Assembly: GCF_000210915.2 (NCBI RefSeq) | Contig: NC_016620.1 | Coordinates: 806,001 to 870,000 of the forward strand | DNA from: Halobacteriovorax marinus SJ | GTDB lineage: Bacteria; Bdellovibrionota; Bacteriovoracia; Bacteriovoracales; Bacteriovoracaceae | Direction: 5' to 3' | Length of the DNA stretch: 64,000 nt | In this document: piece after piece, positions 23,870-32,758 of the stretch | Layout of the letters: the number at the start of each line of letters is the position of its first letter | Position numbering within the stretch: the stretch's first letter is position 1 | Notes under the pieces: generated by a model | The model's input: the letters and a program-made list of their open reading frames with translations, nothing else | Told to the model about the DNA's origin: nothing | Databases searched by the model: none | Made by a program: the position numbers and the translations under genes

Positions 23870-24901
23870 TTAGACAAAACCACGCAATAGACTAACAGCA
23901 TTCTTACCAAGGTCTTTAGTGAAGTAGCCACCTTCTTGGAGAACAACGGTTGGAAGATCTAGGGAAGAGATTAACTTTCCAATTTTCTCAAAGTCACTTG
24001 TCTCAAGTAGGAAATCTCCAACAGGATCAAGTTTATAGGTGTCAAAGCCTGCGCTTAGAATAAGGTAGTCGGGCTCAAACCTTTTAATTGTTGGAAAGAC
24101 TGTCTCAAGAAGTGCTTTCTTATATGCAGGGAATTTCGTTTTAGGAGGGAGAATAACATTTAAGTTATAGCCCTCTCCTTTGCCGGCACCAATCTCTGAA
24201 GAGAATCCCCAAAAAAATGGGAAGTAATCCCTTGGGTCTCCGTGAATAGAAATTGTGAGTACCTTATCATCTTTGTAAAAAACCTCTTGGGTTCCATTAC
24301 CGTGATGAAAATCAATGTCTAGTATAACCACGCGCCCTTTTTTCTTTAGTAGCTTGGCCACGATGGCAGCGTTATTAAAATAGCAGTAACCGCCGTAACT
24401 ATCTTTACTGGCATGATGTCCAGGAGGCCTAGAGATGGCGTAGGCGACAGAAGATCTTCCTTTATAAATTTCTTCTCCAGCAGCGTAGGCACTCGCCGCA
24501 CTCCAACTGGCCGCAAGCCAAGTCTTACTATCTAGAGGTGTTCCACTGTCAAAGCAGTAGAAACCTGCGTGCTTAATATTAGTCGGGTCGGGCCTGGACT
24601 TCTTCTTGTCTGGAAAGACACTGGGGTAGAAGGCCTGTCCGTCTGGCAGAGATGCTGCCGAATTATAGAGAGTGACTAACTCGTAGCTGTGGTTGGCCCT
24701 AATGCTAGCGAGGGGAATTCTCTCTGGCTCTTTAAGATCAAAGAGTTCCTTGTGAGACTTGATGGCCTTAAAGATGGATTCCGCGCGCTTAGTGCTCTCC
24801 GGGTGTTTAATCCTATTGCCGAGGGCCCATTCATACTTAGGGTGAAATTCCATTTGCTTAGTATGAAAGTAGACGGGAATTTTTGTTTTTTCTTTTTTCA
24901 C
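23870..24901 (-). CDS. Histone deacetylase / acetylpolyamine amidohydrolase family protein
   Basis: 343 aa, cytoplasmic. The class II HDAC fold is clear: RPPGHHA, DIDFHHGNGTQ with the Asp and His zinc ligands, GFDTYKLDPVG with the second Asp, and EGGY near the C-terminus. Bacterial members remove acetyl groups from acetylated polyamines or proteins. The insertion around PFFWGFSSEIG next to the active site is characteristic of the deacetylase group that includes AcuC/AphA. A polyamine role could connect with the speE locus at 43 kb, but they are 19 kb apart. Confidence 0.88.
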   Translation of the reverse strand: MKKEKTKIPVYFHTKQMEFHPKYEWALGNRIKHPESTKRAESIFKAIKSHKELFDLKEPERIPLASIRANHSYELVTLYNSAASLPDGQAFYPSVFPDKKKSRPDPTNIKHAGFYCFDSGTPLDSKTWLAASWSAASAYAAGEEIYKGRSSVAYAISRPPGHHASKDSYGGYCYFNNAAIVAKLLKKKGRVVILDIDFHHGNGTQEVFYKDDKVLTISIHGDPRDYFPFFWGFSSEIGAGKGEGYNLNVILPPKTKFPAYKKALLETVFPTIKRFEPDYLILSAGFDTYKLDPVGDFLLETSDFEKIGKLISSLDLPTVVLQEGGYFTKDLGKNAVSLLRGFV

Positions 24902-25078
24902 AAACTTATCTTAGCGAGAGTTTAAATTTGGGTAAAGCTCAGTTAGGATTTTATTTGAAATGCTGTGGTGCGAGGCAAGGGGTAAATAAAATAAGTGATA
25001 AGAGTATCCTAATAAAAAATATTAGTCTGGCCTGAAAAAGTTCTTGTTTTCGTACCAATTATTAGATAGTTTCCCACC

Positions 25079-25903
25079 ATGAAAAAATTACACTACACTA
25101 CACTTCTTTTAATTCTATCAATTTCTACTAGCGCTAACTGCGACATTGAAAGCTACTACTCAAAGCTGCCAACACACTTGAGCGGTTACGAGTTTAAGTC
25201 AAAGCTCTCAAGCCTCTTGGCCAAGACTCATAAGGGACTTTCTTATAGCGCACTTTTAAAGGCCTATAAAAAGACCGACAAGGATACGACTTACGACGTA
25301 GATAACTCAGTTATGGATATGTACTCTGAGCGTCCAGGTGGGAAAGATCCTTATCGCTACATTCACTCACAAAGAGTTTGTGGTTCTTACAAGAATGAAG
25401 GGGATTGCTACAATCGTGAGCACCTTTTCCCTCAAGGACTTTTTGATAAGAAGCGTCCGATGAAGACAGATATTTTCCACGTATACCCAACAGATGGAAA
25501 AGTAAATGGAATGAGAGGTTCGTACCCATTTGGTGAGGCGAAGGAAGTTCGTTGGAGTTCTAAGAATGGTTCTAAATTAGGTTATAGTAATAACCCTGAA
25601 TATAAAGGTTTAGTTTTTGAGCCTATCGATGAGTTCAAAGGTGATATTGCTAGAGCAATGCTCTACTTTGCAGTTCGCTACGAAAGTCAAATCCCACGCT
25701 TTGGATATACTCCAATGACAGATGGTTCTTATGAGCAAACTTATTCTACTTGGTTTTTAAAGACACTACTTAAGTGGCATAAGGAAGATCCGGTAAGTGA
25801 GCACGAAAGAAAGAGAAACGATGCAGCTTGTGGATTCCAAAGAAATAGAAACCCATTTATCGATCACCCTGAGTGGGCCCTCGCAATCTGGGAAGTGCAC
25901 TAA
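25079..25903 (+). CDS. endA: Secreted endonuclease I family DNase
   Basis: 274 aa with a Sec signal peptide (LHYTTLLLILSISTSANC, cleavage near residue 20). It matches the endonuclease I/NucM family: DCYNREHLFPQ with the catalytic NREH, DIFHVYPTDGKVN, and the closing NPFIDHPEWALAIW. Two Cys pairs are likely (VCGSYKNEGDC). Secreted nucleases of this kind degrade extracellular or prey DNA and supply nucleotides. Single gene with its own promoter. Confidence 0.92.
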   Translation: MKKLHYTTLLLILSISTSANCDIESYYSKLPTHLSGYEFKSKLSSLLAKTHKGLSYSALLKAYKKTDKDTTYDVDNSVMDMYSERPGGKDPYRYIHSQRVCGSYKNEGDCYNREHLFPQGLFDKKRPMKTDIFHVYPTDGKVNGMRGSYPFGEAKEVRWSSKNGSKLGYSNNPEYKGLVFEPIDEFKGDIARAMLYFAVRYESQIPRFGYTPMTDGSYEQTYSTWFLKTLLKWHKEDPVSEHERKRNDAACGFQRNRNPFIDHPEWALAIWEVH

Positions 25904-25917
25904 AATAAAGTGCACTT
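25893..25917 (+). terminator. Probable terminator of endA
   Basis: AAGTGCAC (25893-25900) and GTGCACTT (25910-25917) form an 8-bp stem that includes the stop codon of the gene; the downstream T-run is weak (GATTTGAT). Confidence 0.4.
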
Positions 25918-25955
25918 GATTTGATATTAAAGCTCTTTTGTAAGATCATAGTCTT

Positions 25956-27038
25956 ATGATTAAAAAAACTAAGAATACAAAAGACAGCAAAGAAATAAAA
26001 CACAAACCATGGATGCTTACTTATGTGGGAGATCATCAAGTCTCTCACGATGTTTCCATAGAGTCCCGCTCTTATGACAGAGCTTCTCTTAGTTTAAAAA
26101 CTTATTCTAGCTTAGATGAATATACCTCTCATAGTGAAAGTGATACGACGACATGGGTTGAGGTCAATGGAATTCATGATACAACGATTACAAAGTCGGT
26201 TTGTGAAAAGGCAGCTGTACACGGTGTAAATATTGAAGATATTCTCAATACAAAGCAAAGGCCAAAGATAGAATCCAATAATGAATATATCTTTGTGACT
26301 TTAAAAGCGATTAGCTATAACGAAGAAAAAGAAACGTTCATTAAAGAGCAGATCAGTATTATTTTAAAAGATAATTTAGTGATCTCTTTTAGCCAATTTC
26401 CAAATGATATTTTTAAGAGATTAAAGGCCGAACTCAGTGTTGAGGATAGCTTCCTTAGACAGAAGAATGCTGGTTTTCTCTTCTATAGAATTATCGATTT
26501 AATTGTCGACGGTTACTTTAAAGTTGGTGATCAAATTGATAGTGAAATCGCCATTATTGAAGATGCCCTAGATAATAGTGATAATGAAATTATTGAAGAT
26601 GTTTACTGGCTTAAAAAAGAGCTGCTCTACTTAAAGAAAGCGATTTATCCAATCAATGATATCGTTAAGCACTTAGTGAGAACAGAAAAGAAGAACTTTA
26701 GCTCTGAGACTATATTCTTTTTCAAAGATACTATGGATCACTGTCTTCAAATAAATGAATCAATAAGTCTTAATCAAGAGCTTGTAACAAGTTTCTATGA
26801 TCTCTACTTAAGTAATATCAATAAGAAGACAAATGAAGTGATGATGTATCTCACCCTGTTTTCAACGATCTTTATTCCTCTTACTTATATCGTAGGTGTT
26901 TATGGAATGAATTTTAAGAATATGCCGGAACTAGATTATAAGTATGGCTATATCGCAATAATGATCGTTCAATTTGTCATTGGTATTGGAATTTATAGTT
27001 ATTTCAAAAAGAAGAAGTGGCTTAACTCTTCTGAATAA
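25956..27038 (+). CDS. corA: CorA-family magnesium/cobalt channel
   Basis: 360 aa. A large soluble N-terminal domain precedes two C-terminal transmembrane helices. The pore signature YGMNF and the following MPEL loop are intact. A long helix rich in acid residues leads to the pore, as in CorA. It mediates Mg2+ (and Co2+/Ni2+) entry. It converges on cstA with only 3 bases between the stops. Confidence 0.93.
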   Translation: MIKKTKNTKDSKEIKHKPWMLTYVGDHQVSHDVSIESRSYDRASLSLKTYSSLDEYTSHSESDTTTWVEVNGIHDTTITKSVCEKAAVHGVNIEDILNTKQRPKIESNNEYIFVTLKAISYNEEKETFIKEQISIILKDNLVISFSQFPNDIFKRLKAELSVEDSFLRQKNAGFLFYRIIDLIVDGYFKVGDQIDSEIAIIEDALDNSDNEIIEDVYWLKKELLYLKKAIYPINDIVKHLVRTEKKNFSSETIFFFKDTMDHCLQINESISLNQELVTSFYDLYLSNINKKTNEVMMYLTLFSTIFIPLTYIVGVYGMNFKNMPELDYKYGYIAIMIVQFVIGIGIYSYFKKKKWLNSSE

Positions 27039-27048
27039 GAATTAAGCC
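27019..27048. terminator. Possible shared hairpin at the corA/cstA 3' ends
   Basis: GGCTTAA (27019-27025) and TTAAGCC (27042-27048) with an inner TTCT/AGAA pairing overlap both stop codons. No strong T-run follows, so the call is weak. Confidence 0.3.
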
Positions 27049-28502
27049 TTATAAGTTCTTCTATCAACAATAATAAGTGCAATGAGTAAAACTACTCCCG
27101 TAACAATTCCAATAGGAGTGCTCAAACTCTTATCAAAGTTTAGACCAATAGGTGCTGTGAAAATATAAGAGAGTGTCACCGCTGTTCCTACAATTGCTGG
27201 AAGACTTGCGATCCAATGGACTGTTTTCTTAGTGAATAAATACTTTGTAGCTAACCACATAACACTCGTTGAAAGTAACATATTAGAGAATGCGAAGTAT
27301 CTCCAAATAAGTGAGAAGTCGATCTTCGTCATGAAGTAGGCAATCGTTAAAATTGGAATGGAGACGAGTAATCTATTCTTTATGCTTTGAGAAACTTTAA
27401 AGGCATCAATGATAGTAAGTCTTAACGATCTGAAAGCAGTGTCACCTGAAGTAATTGGAAAAACTGCTACTGCTAGAATTGCCATGACCCCACCAATTGT
27501 ACCTAAGTATGAAGTGGCCACCTTATTGACTACAAGACCTGGACCTCCAAGAGCAATGACACTCTTAAGTTCAACGTATCCACCAGGAAAAGCAGAGATT
27601 CCCGCTAGGGCCCAAACCGCTGCAACAACACCTTCTGCCAGCATCGCTCCATAGTAAACAGGTCTAATATATTTTTCGTTAGTTAAGCATCTTGCAATAA
27701 TCGGTGCCTGTGTCGAGTGAAAACCACTAATGGCACCGCAAGTGATAGTAACAAAGAGTAAGGGCCACACTGGAGGTGCGCCCGGTGCTCTATCAAGTAA
27801 TTCATGACTGAGGTGTGAGTGCTTTAGAAAAGAGAAGACGCTTCCAACCTCAGGCAAGTGAGGTGCATTGATAAGTAGAGCAACTGCGATTGAAGTTGTC
27901 ATAACGACCATGAGTAGTCCAAAAATGGGATAGAACTTTGTAATGATTTTATCAATTGGTAGAAGGGTAGCAAGAAGATAGTATCCAAGAATAACTAAGA
28001 CCCAGAATGTGTTGTTGGCAAAAATAGTTCCCTGAAATGTTTCTAGATTACTTATAAGACCTGCTGGACTCATAATGAAAACAACACCAACAAAGAAGAG
28101 AAGCATCGCTGTAAAGATCAGCATGATTCCTTTGAAGTAAATATTAAAGTAGTGCCCGGCAATCTCAGGGAGACTTTGACCATCTTCTTTTATACTTAAT
28201 ACTCCTGAAAAATAATCGTGTACCGAGCCACCAATAATATTTCCAAGTACAATCCAAACTAGTGCCGATGGCCCATAGATTGCTCCAAGTATTGGACCAA
28301 AGATAGGTCCTACACCAGCAATGTTTAGAAATTGAATGAGAAACGCTTTTATTGGAGAAACGGCTACGTAATCAACTCCGTCTTCAAACCTTGTACAAGG
28401 TGTTTTAACAGAGTGGTCAATCTTGGCCTGCTTCTCCACAAATGGGCTATAGAACCTATAGGCGAGAACAAGGCAAATGATACAGATAAAGAATAAGAAC
28501 AT
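27042..28502 (-). CDS. cstA: CstA family pyruvate/peptide transporter
   Basis: 486 aa with about 12 or more transmembrane helices. The CstA signatures are clear: IAGVGPIFGPILGAIYG, SALVWIVLGNIIGGSVHDY and GFHSTQAPIIARC. It is the short form of the family, without the C-terminal extension of E. coli CstA (about 700 aa). CstA/BtsT-type proteins import pyruvate in symport with protons and may take up peptides. Confidence 0.92.
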   Translation of the reverse strand: MFLFFICIICLVLAYRFYSPFVEKQAKIDHSVKTPCTRFEDGVDYVAVSPIKAFLIQFLNIAGVGPIFGPILGAIYGPSALVWIVLGNIIGGSVHDYFSGVLSIKEDGQSLPEIAGHYFNIYFKGIMLIFTAMLLFFVGVVFIMSPAGLISNLETFQGTIFANNTFWVLVILGYYLLATLLPIDKIITKFYPIFGLLMVVMTTSIAVALLINAPHLPEVGSVFSFLKHSHLSHELLDRAPGAPPVWPLLFVTITCGAISGFHSTQAPIIARCLTNEKYIRPVYYGAMLAEGVVAAVWALAGISAFPGGYVELKSVIALGGPGLVVNKVATSYLGTIGGVMAILAVAVFPITSGDTAFRSLRLTIIDAFKVSQSIKNRLLVSIPILTIAYFMTKIDFSLIWRYFAFSNMLLSTSVMWLATKYLFTKKTVHWIASLPAIVGTAVTLSYIFTAPIGLNFDKSLSTPIGIVTGVVLLIALIIVDRRTYKA

Positions 28503-28680
28503 GTAGTTTTTCCAGAAAAAGATTTTCTTTTATTATAGCTACAATGAAAAAGAATCAGCAATGATTAAAAACCTATTAATTCTAGATATCTATAAGGCTT
28601 TCCTGTCTGGCCATAGAGAGTCTAGGCCCTTTAAAGAATACCTTAAATCAAGTATATTGTTTGGAAAGTTGAGGTTATAT

Positions 28681-30516
28681 ATGAGCACAATGAATTTTAT
28701 GAGAAATATTCTCTCCCATCTACCGTCTGATTGGTTGAAATTAACGACTCACAGACTAGATATCTACAATGAAGGTCTTGCTAAAGTTGAGTTCTTACAA
28801 AAGCTAGAAGCACTTCAATCCTTTGAAGGACAAGAATTATTTAGTGAATTAGAGAAGCTTCCAACAGCTTTTGATTATATAAGACTAGGCCATCCACTCT
28901 CTTGTTTACTTGAGTGGTATATTGCAAAAGAGAAGGGAATATCCAGCGAGTGCGTTGTTTCATTTTCTTCGGGTGCGATGTCAACTCTCGCAGTTCTTAG
29001 AAAGAATCTCTTTTTACAAAAATCTACACAGATTATTTATACTGATGAGTTACCAGATTTCTTTGATGAGAAGTCCCTTAGAGAAATCTATGGTTACCAA
29101 TTTGAATTGAAGAAAGTTTCCAATCTAGATGAGCTAGAAGACTTTAATGGGAGTCGTTTGCTTTTCACATCTCTTGAAAAGGTAAAGTCTGCTAACTTAA
29201 ATAATTCTGTGGACTTTATTGTAGGACTTGAGCAGGGACTTGGAAGTATTATCGTTATTAATACAGAAAATAATAAAGAATATATTTCAGAAGTTCAGCA
29301 CGTAAGAAGAAGAGAGTCTATTGCAATGACTCCTAAGAATTGTTTGTCTCTTTTAAAGAGAATTACCAATGAAAATGTAAGTGAAGAGAGTGGAGCTAAT
29401 AGAGAAGAACTCAGCTCAATCATCAATGAAGTTACGAATACGAAATCAAAAGTCGCACTAGGTTCAAGTGGACTGAGTGTTCAGTACGCAATCATGATGG
29501 GACTTGTTGATTACTCAAAGAATACTTTTCCTAATAAAGATATAAAATTCATTGTTCCACCAAATTGCTATGGGGGAACAAATGATCAGGCGAGGAGAGT
29601 GGCCGCTTGTATCGATAATGTTGAAATTGTCGATCTTCCTGTGGATAGTGGAAAAGATATGGTTGCAAGTCTTACGCATATCTTGGATGACGTTGCCAGT
29701 AAGGATGGGATGGCGTTTATTATCGCTGAGATTCCGACTAATCCAAGAGTTGAAGTACCTGATCTGATTAAACTTAGAGAAACTTTGGCCAAGGAACGTA
29801 AGACAAGTGATTCTAAAATTGCTAGTGAAGCAGTGTTTATTTTAGATCAAACTTTTTGCCCCAATGTAAAATTTCTTGGTGCCGGTGATTATCTTCATGA
29901 TGTGCCTACATTGTCTTATGTAAGTGGTTCTAAATTCCCAAGTGGAGGGCTTTGTACTGCTGGTTATTGTGTTGCAAATGAAAAGGCCTCTTCATTAATG
30001 GAGTATGTAAATAAGCACATCGAAATTTGTGATAATGGTGCAACTGATTTTCAGGTGAATACTTTAATTGAACAGATGCCTTCGATGAATAAGAGAATTG
30101 AAGATGCTTATCTAAATACGAGAGCGTTTGTTGATCATATAAAGCTAGAACTTCCAGAGGCTAAAATAAACTTTGTCTCACATGAGTTAGCAAGTGATGG
30201 GTTTACTCCATCTGTTTTTTCTCTCGACCTTCCTACAAAAGGGGAGACATACGAACAAAGAGAATCTCATAAGAGAGAGCTGAATCTATTATTAATTAAT
30301 ATGATGATAGAGGCCATCGCAGACGAAAGTAAATTCTGTGTGAGTTATGGACAGCTGAAAGGTTGTTACTGGACTATCCCAGCGACTTCTACACAGGGGA
30401 CAACGAAAGAAGGTGATAAAGATTATATTGTGAGAGTATCTCTCTCCCCAAAATTTGATCTTGAAAAGCACAAGAGTGTCTTCACTGAGTTTTGTAAGAA
30501 ATATATTAAGAATTAA
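28681..30516 (+). CDS. Large PLP-dependent enzyme with tandem Cys/Met-metabolism folds
   Basis: 611 aa from ATG 28681, with GAGG at 28669-28672 (the in-frame ATG at 28561 lacks an RBS). The C-terminal domain is a Cys/Met-metabolism PLP enzyme: NCYGGT, AEIPTNPRVEVPDL, ILDQTFCPNV and the Schiff-base lysine in YVSGSKFPSGG. The N-terminal half has a degenerate copy of the same fold: GHPLSCLLEW, VSFSSGAMST and VDFIVGLEQGLG where the lysine motif should be, so the first copy appears inactive. The substrate is unknown; it may be a gamma-synthase or lyase-like enzyme. The GST gene follows after 9 bases, possibly indicating a sulfur or thiol context. Confidence 0.72.
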   Translation: MSTMNFMRNILSHLPSDWLKLTTHRLDIYNEGLAKVEFLQKLEALQSFEGQELFSELEKLPTAFDYIRLGHPLSCLLEWYIAKEKGISSECVVSFSSGAMSTLAVLRKNLFLQKSTQIIYTDELPDFFDEKSLREIYGYQFELKKVSNLDELEDFNGSRLLFTSLEKVKSANLNNSVDFIVGLEQGLGSIIVINTENNKEYISEVQHVRRRESIAMTPKNCLSLLKRITNENVSEESGANREELSSIINEVTNTKSKVALGSSGLSVQYAIMMGLVDYSKNTFPNKDIKFIVPPNCYGGTNDQARRVAACIDNVEIVDLPVDSGKDMVASLTHILDDVASKDGMAFIIAEIPTNPRVEVPDLIKLRETLAKERKTSDSKIASEAVFILDQTFCPNVKFLGAGDYLHDVPTLSYVSGSKFPSGGLCTAGYCVANEKASSLMEYVNKHIEICDNGATDFQVNTLIEQMPSMNKRIEDAYLNTRAFVDHIKLELPEAKINFVSHELASDGFTPSVFSLDLPTKGETYEQRESHKRELNLLLINMMIEAIADESKFCVSYGQLKGCYWTIPATSTQGTTKEGDKDYIVRVSLSPKFDLEKHKSVFTEFCKKYIKN

Positions 30517-30525
30517 GAGGGCGTT

Positions 30526-31380
30526 ATGACAGAGAAATATACACCACCTAAAGTTTGGACTTATGAACAAGAAAATGGTGGGCAATTTGCGAGTATAAAT
30601 AGACCAACATCTGGAGCGAGATTTGAAAAGACTCTTCCCGTTGGTGAAAACCCTCTGCAGCTCTATTCTCTTGGAACTCCCAATGGAGTTAAAGTCACGA
30701 TAATGTTGGAAGAACTCTTAGAGCTAGGTATTAGTGAAGCAGAGTACGATGCTTTCTTAATTAATATTGGAGAAGCGGATCAATTTGGAAGTGGCTTTGT
30801 GGAGATTAATCCAAACTCTAAAATTCCTGCGCTCTTAGATAAGAATAATGGTGATCCGATTAGAGTTTTTGAGTCCGGATCAATTCTTCTCTATCTTGCA
30901 AATAAATTTAATAAATTTCTTCCGGCCGATATTTCTAAGAAGACGGAAGTTATGAATTGGCTATTCTGGCAAATGGGAAGCGCTCCATACCTAGGTGGTG
31001 GATTTGGTCATTTCTATTCTTATGCTCCAGAGAAGTTTGAATATCCTATCGACCGCTTTGCAATGGAGACTAAGAGACAGTTAGATGTTTTAGACAAGCA
31101 GCTCTCTAAGAATCAATTCATTGCTGGCGAGGAATACTCAATTGCAGACATTGCAATTTTTCCTTGGTACGGAGCTTTAGTAAAAGGGAAGCTCTATGAT
31201 GCAGCAGAGTTCCTCTCAACACATGAGTATAAGAATATTATCCGCTGGGCAGACGAGCTCATTGAGAGAAAGGCCGTCCTACGAGGAAGACTTGTTAATC
31301 GCACATGGGGAGATGAAGATCAAAGACTTGCTCAGAGAAACTCTGCTAAAGATTTCGACGGGCTACGACTAGATTTTTAA
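30526..31380 (+). CDS. yghU: YghU-type glutathione transferase
   Basis: 284 aa, 9 bases after the PLP-enzyme gene. The protein follows the Nu-class YghU pattern: an N-terminal extension, the thioredoxin-like domain (LYSLGTPNGVKVTIMLEEL, INPNSKIPAL, ESGSILLYLA) and a helical C-terminal domain (GEEYSIADIAIFPW). YghU has glutathione disulfide reductase activity and binds two glutathiones. The length matches E. coli YghU (about 288 aa). Confidence 0.9.
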   Translation: MTEKYTPPKVWTYEQENGGQFASINRPTSGARFEKTLPVGENPLQLYSLGTPNGVKVTIMLEELLELGISEAEYDAFLINIGEADQFGSGFVEINPNSKIPALLDKNNGDPIRVFESGSILLYLANKFNKFLPADISKKTEVMNWLFWQMGSAPYLGGGFGHFYSYAPEKFEYPIDRFAMETKRQLDVLDKQLSKNQFIAGEEYSIADIAIFPWYGALVKGKLYDAAEFLSTHEYKNIIRWADELIERKAVLRGRLVNRTWGDEDQRLAQRNSAKDFDGLRLDF

Positions 31381-31398
31381 ACTTAGATAATTTTGTGC

Positions 31399-31404
31399 TA
31401 TACT
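31399..31404 (+). promoter_or_regulatory. Promoter -10 of the gdx transcript
   Basis: TATACT lies just upstream of the riboswitch, with TTTTGTGC before it. The -35 box was not convincingly identified. Confidence 0.45.
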
Positions 31405-31420
31405 AATTTTGGATTTCTTC

Positions 31421-31461
31421 CCATGACGAGGGATGCCGTACCATGTAAGTAAAGACGGCTC
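31421..31461 (+). ncRNA. Guanidine-III (ykkC-III) riboswitch
   Basis: The segment CCATGACGAGGGATGCCG, then TACC, CATG, and AAAGACGGC matches the ykkC-III pattern ACGAGG-n-GCCGTACC-(x)n-AAGACGGC. CATG (31422-31425) can pair with CATG (31442-31445), and GCCG (31435-31438) with CGGC (31456-31459), as in the known pseudoknotted structure. It precedes a SugE/Gdx guanidinium exporter by about 30 bases, which is the classical target. The RBS GAGGAG (31480-31485) follows, so control may be at the level of translation. This is recognised from sequence; covariance was not computed. Confidence 0.85.
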
Positions 31462-31489
31462 TTACTATTAACTTAATAGAGGAGTCTTT

Positions 31490-31819
31490 ATGTCGACAAC
31501 AATTGCGTGGTTTATCTTAGTTTTGGCCGGTCTACTTGAAATATGCTGGGCCATCGGTCTTAAGTATACTGAGGGATTCACCAAATTTTACCCAACTATT
31601 TTTACCTTACTCACACTTGCGGGCAGTATGTACTTGCTGGCGAAGGCGAGTAATGTTCTGCCCATAGGTACCGCCTATGGTGTATGGGTTGGTATTGGAG
31701 CCCTAGGAGCAGCAGTACTTGGAATCTTTCTCTTTGAAGAGTCTGCGGGGCCAATGAGAATTTTCTTTTTGGTATTGCTCTTAATTTCCATCATTGGACT
31801 TAAGCTAACTGCTCGCTAG
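31490..31819 (+). CDS. gdx: SMR-family guanidinium exporter (Gdx/SugE)
   Basis: 109 aa, four transmembrane helices. The Gdx signature is present: AGLLEICWAIGLKY in helix 1 with its conserved Glu, and GTAYGVWVGIGALGAAVLG in helix 3. Gdx exports guanidinium in exchange for protons. The preceding guanidine-III riboswitch supports the function independently. The 3' end overlaps the convergent argP gene by 4 bases. Confidence 0.95.
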   Translation: MSTTIAWFILVLAGLLEICWAIGLKYTEGFTKFYPTIFTLLTLAGSMYLLAKASNVLPIGTAYGVWVGIGALGAAVLGIFLFEESAGPMRIFFLVLLLISIIGLKLTAR

Positions 31820-32679
31820 AGTTTCTTTGCGGCCTTGATTAATTTCTCACTAAAGATCTTTATATGATCTTGCTGGTATTCCCATTGGTGTAAGTAGAGC
31901 GGAATACTAAAGTCTTTGGAAGGGTTGAGCTGAATGAGCTTCTTTCTCTTTAGTTCAGATTCAATATCTATTAAAGGCAACAGTCCATAGCCAAACCCTC
32001 CAAGGATTGCGCGCTTAAAACTTGGCACTGAAGGCATGAGATTAATCTTAGCGAAAGTATCTAGCTTGTAGTGCTCTTTAAGATAGATATGCTGAACCTT
32101 ATCATACTTGTCAAAGACAACGAGAGGAGCGAGGGAGAGTGTTTTCTTATTTACTCCTTCGCTAAAGTATTTGGCGTAGAACTCATTAGAACAAATAAGA
32201 GTGTAGAGCATATCTCCTAGATGTGTTGAAGAATGATTGGGCAGAGCTTTCTTTTGCGAGCTAATACACATATCGACTTGGCCACTCTTTAGATAGCTCA
32301 ATGTATTTTCTTGATCGTCTGCGATTACTTGTAAAGTCACCGTATTTGCAACTTTTGGATCACTTAAAACATCAAGAAAGTAGAGGTCTAGACTATCTCT
32401 ATTGATTGCCAATTTGAGAATAGGTCTAATATTTTCTCGCTCCTCAAGCTCTCGCTCAAGGCTTGTCACCTTACGCAGTAAATTTAAATAGGTCTTTCCT
32501 GTACCTGTCGCCTTGTAGGGAGCTTTTCTAATAAGTAACTTCTTGCCCAAGTAGGACTCAAAGTTCTGTATTCGCTGGGTAACAGCGGATTGAGATATAC
32601 CTATTGCCTTAGAGGCGAGTTCAAAACTTTGGTATTCAATAACGGCCTGAAGCGCCCTAAGAGCGTGATAATCAATCAT
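31816..32679 (-). CDS. argP: LysR-family regulator ArgP (LysG-like)
   Basis: 287 aa. N-terminal winged helix: HALRALQAVIEYQSFELASKAIGISQSAVTQRIQ in split form (residues about 5-38), the ArgP type with SQSAVTQRI. The effector domain follows. It is divergent from argO/lysE with 79 bases between, the typical ArgP-ArgO (LysG-LysE) pair, which senses lysine or arginine and activates the exporter. Confidence 0.88.
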   Translation of the reverse strand: MIDYHALRALQAVIEYQSFELASKAIGISQSAVTQRIQNFESYLGKKLLIRKAPYKATGTGKTYLNLLRKVTSLERELEERENIRPILKLAINRDSLDLYFLDVLSDPKVANTVTLQVIADDQENTLSYLKSGQVDMCISSQKKALPNHSSTHLGDMLYTLICSNEFYAKYFSEGVNKKTLSLAPLVVFDKYDKVQHIYLKEHYKLDTFAKINLMPSVPSFKRAILGGFGYGLLPLIDIESELKRKKLIQLNPSKDFSIPLYLHQWEYQQDHIKIFSEKLIKAAKKL

Positions 32680-32689
32680 AAGTTTTCCT

Positions 32690-32713
32690 AATTAATGATT
32701 AAGAATATTAATT
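32690..32713. promoter_or_regulatory. ArgP-type operator candidate
   Basis: AATTAAT (32690-32696) and ATTAATT (32707-32713) form a 7-bp inverted repeat with a 10-base centre in the divergent argP/argO promoter, the spacing expected of a LysR-type activator site. Confidence 0.4.
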
Positions 32714-32758
32714 TAACTTATATCATGTTTTGCCGTAAATTAACATCAGGAGATCATT

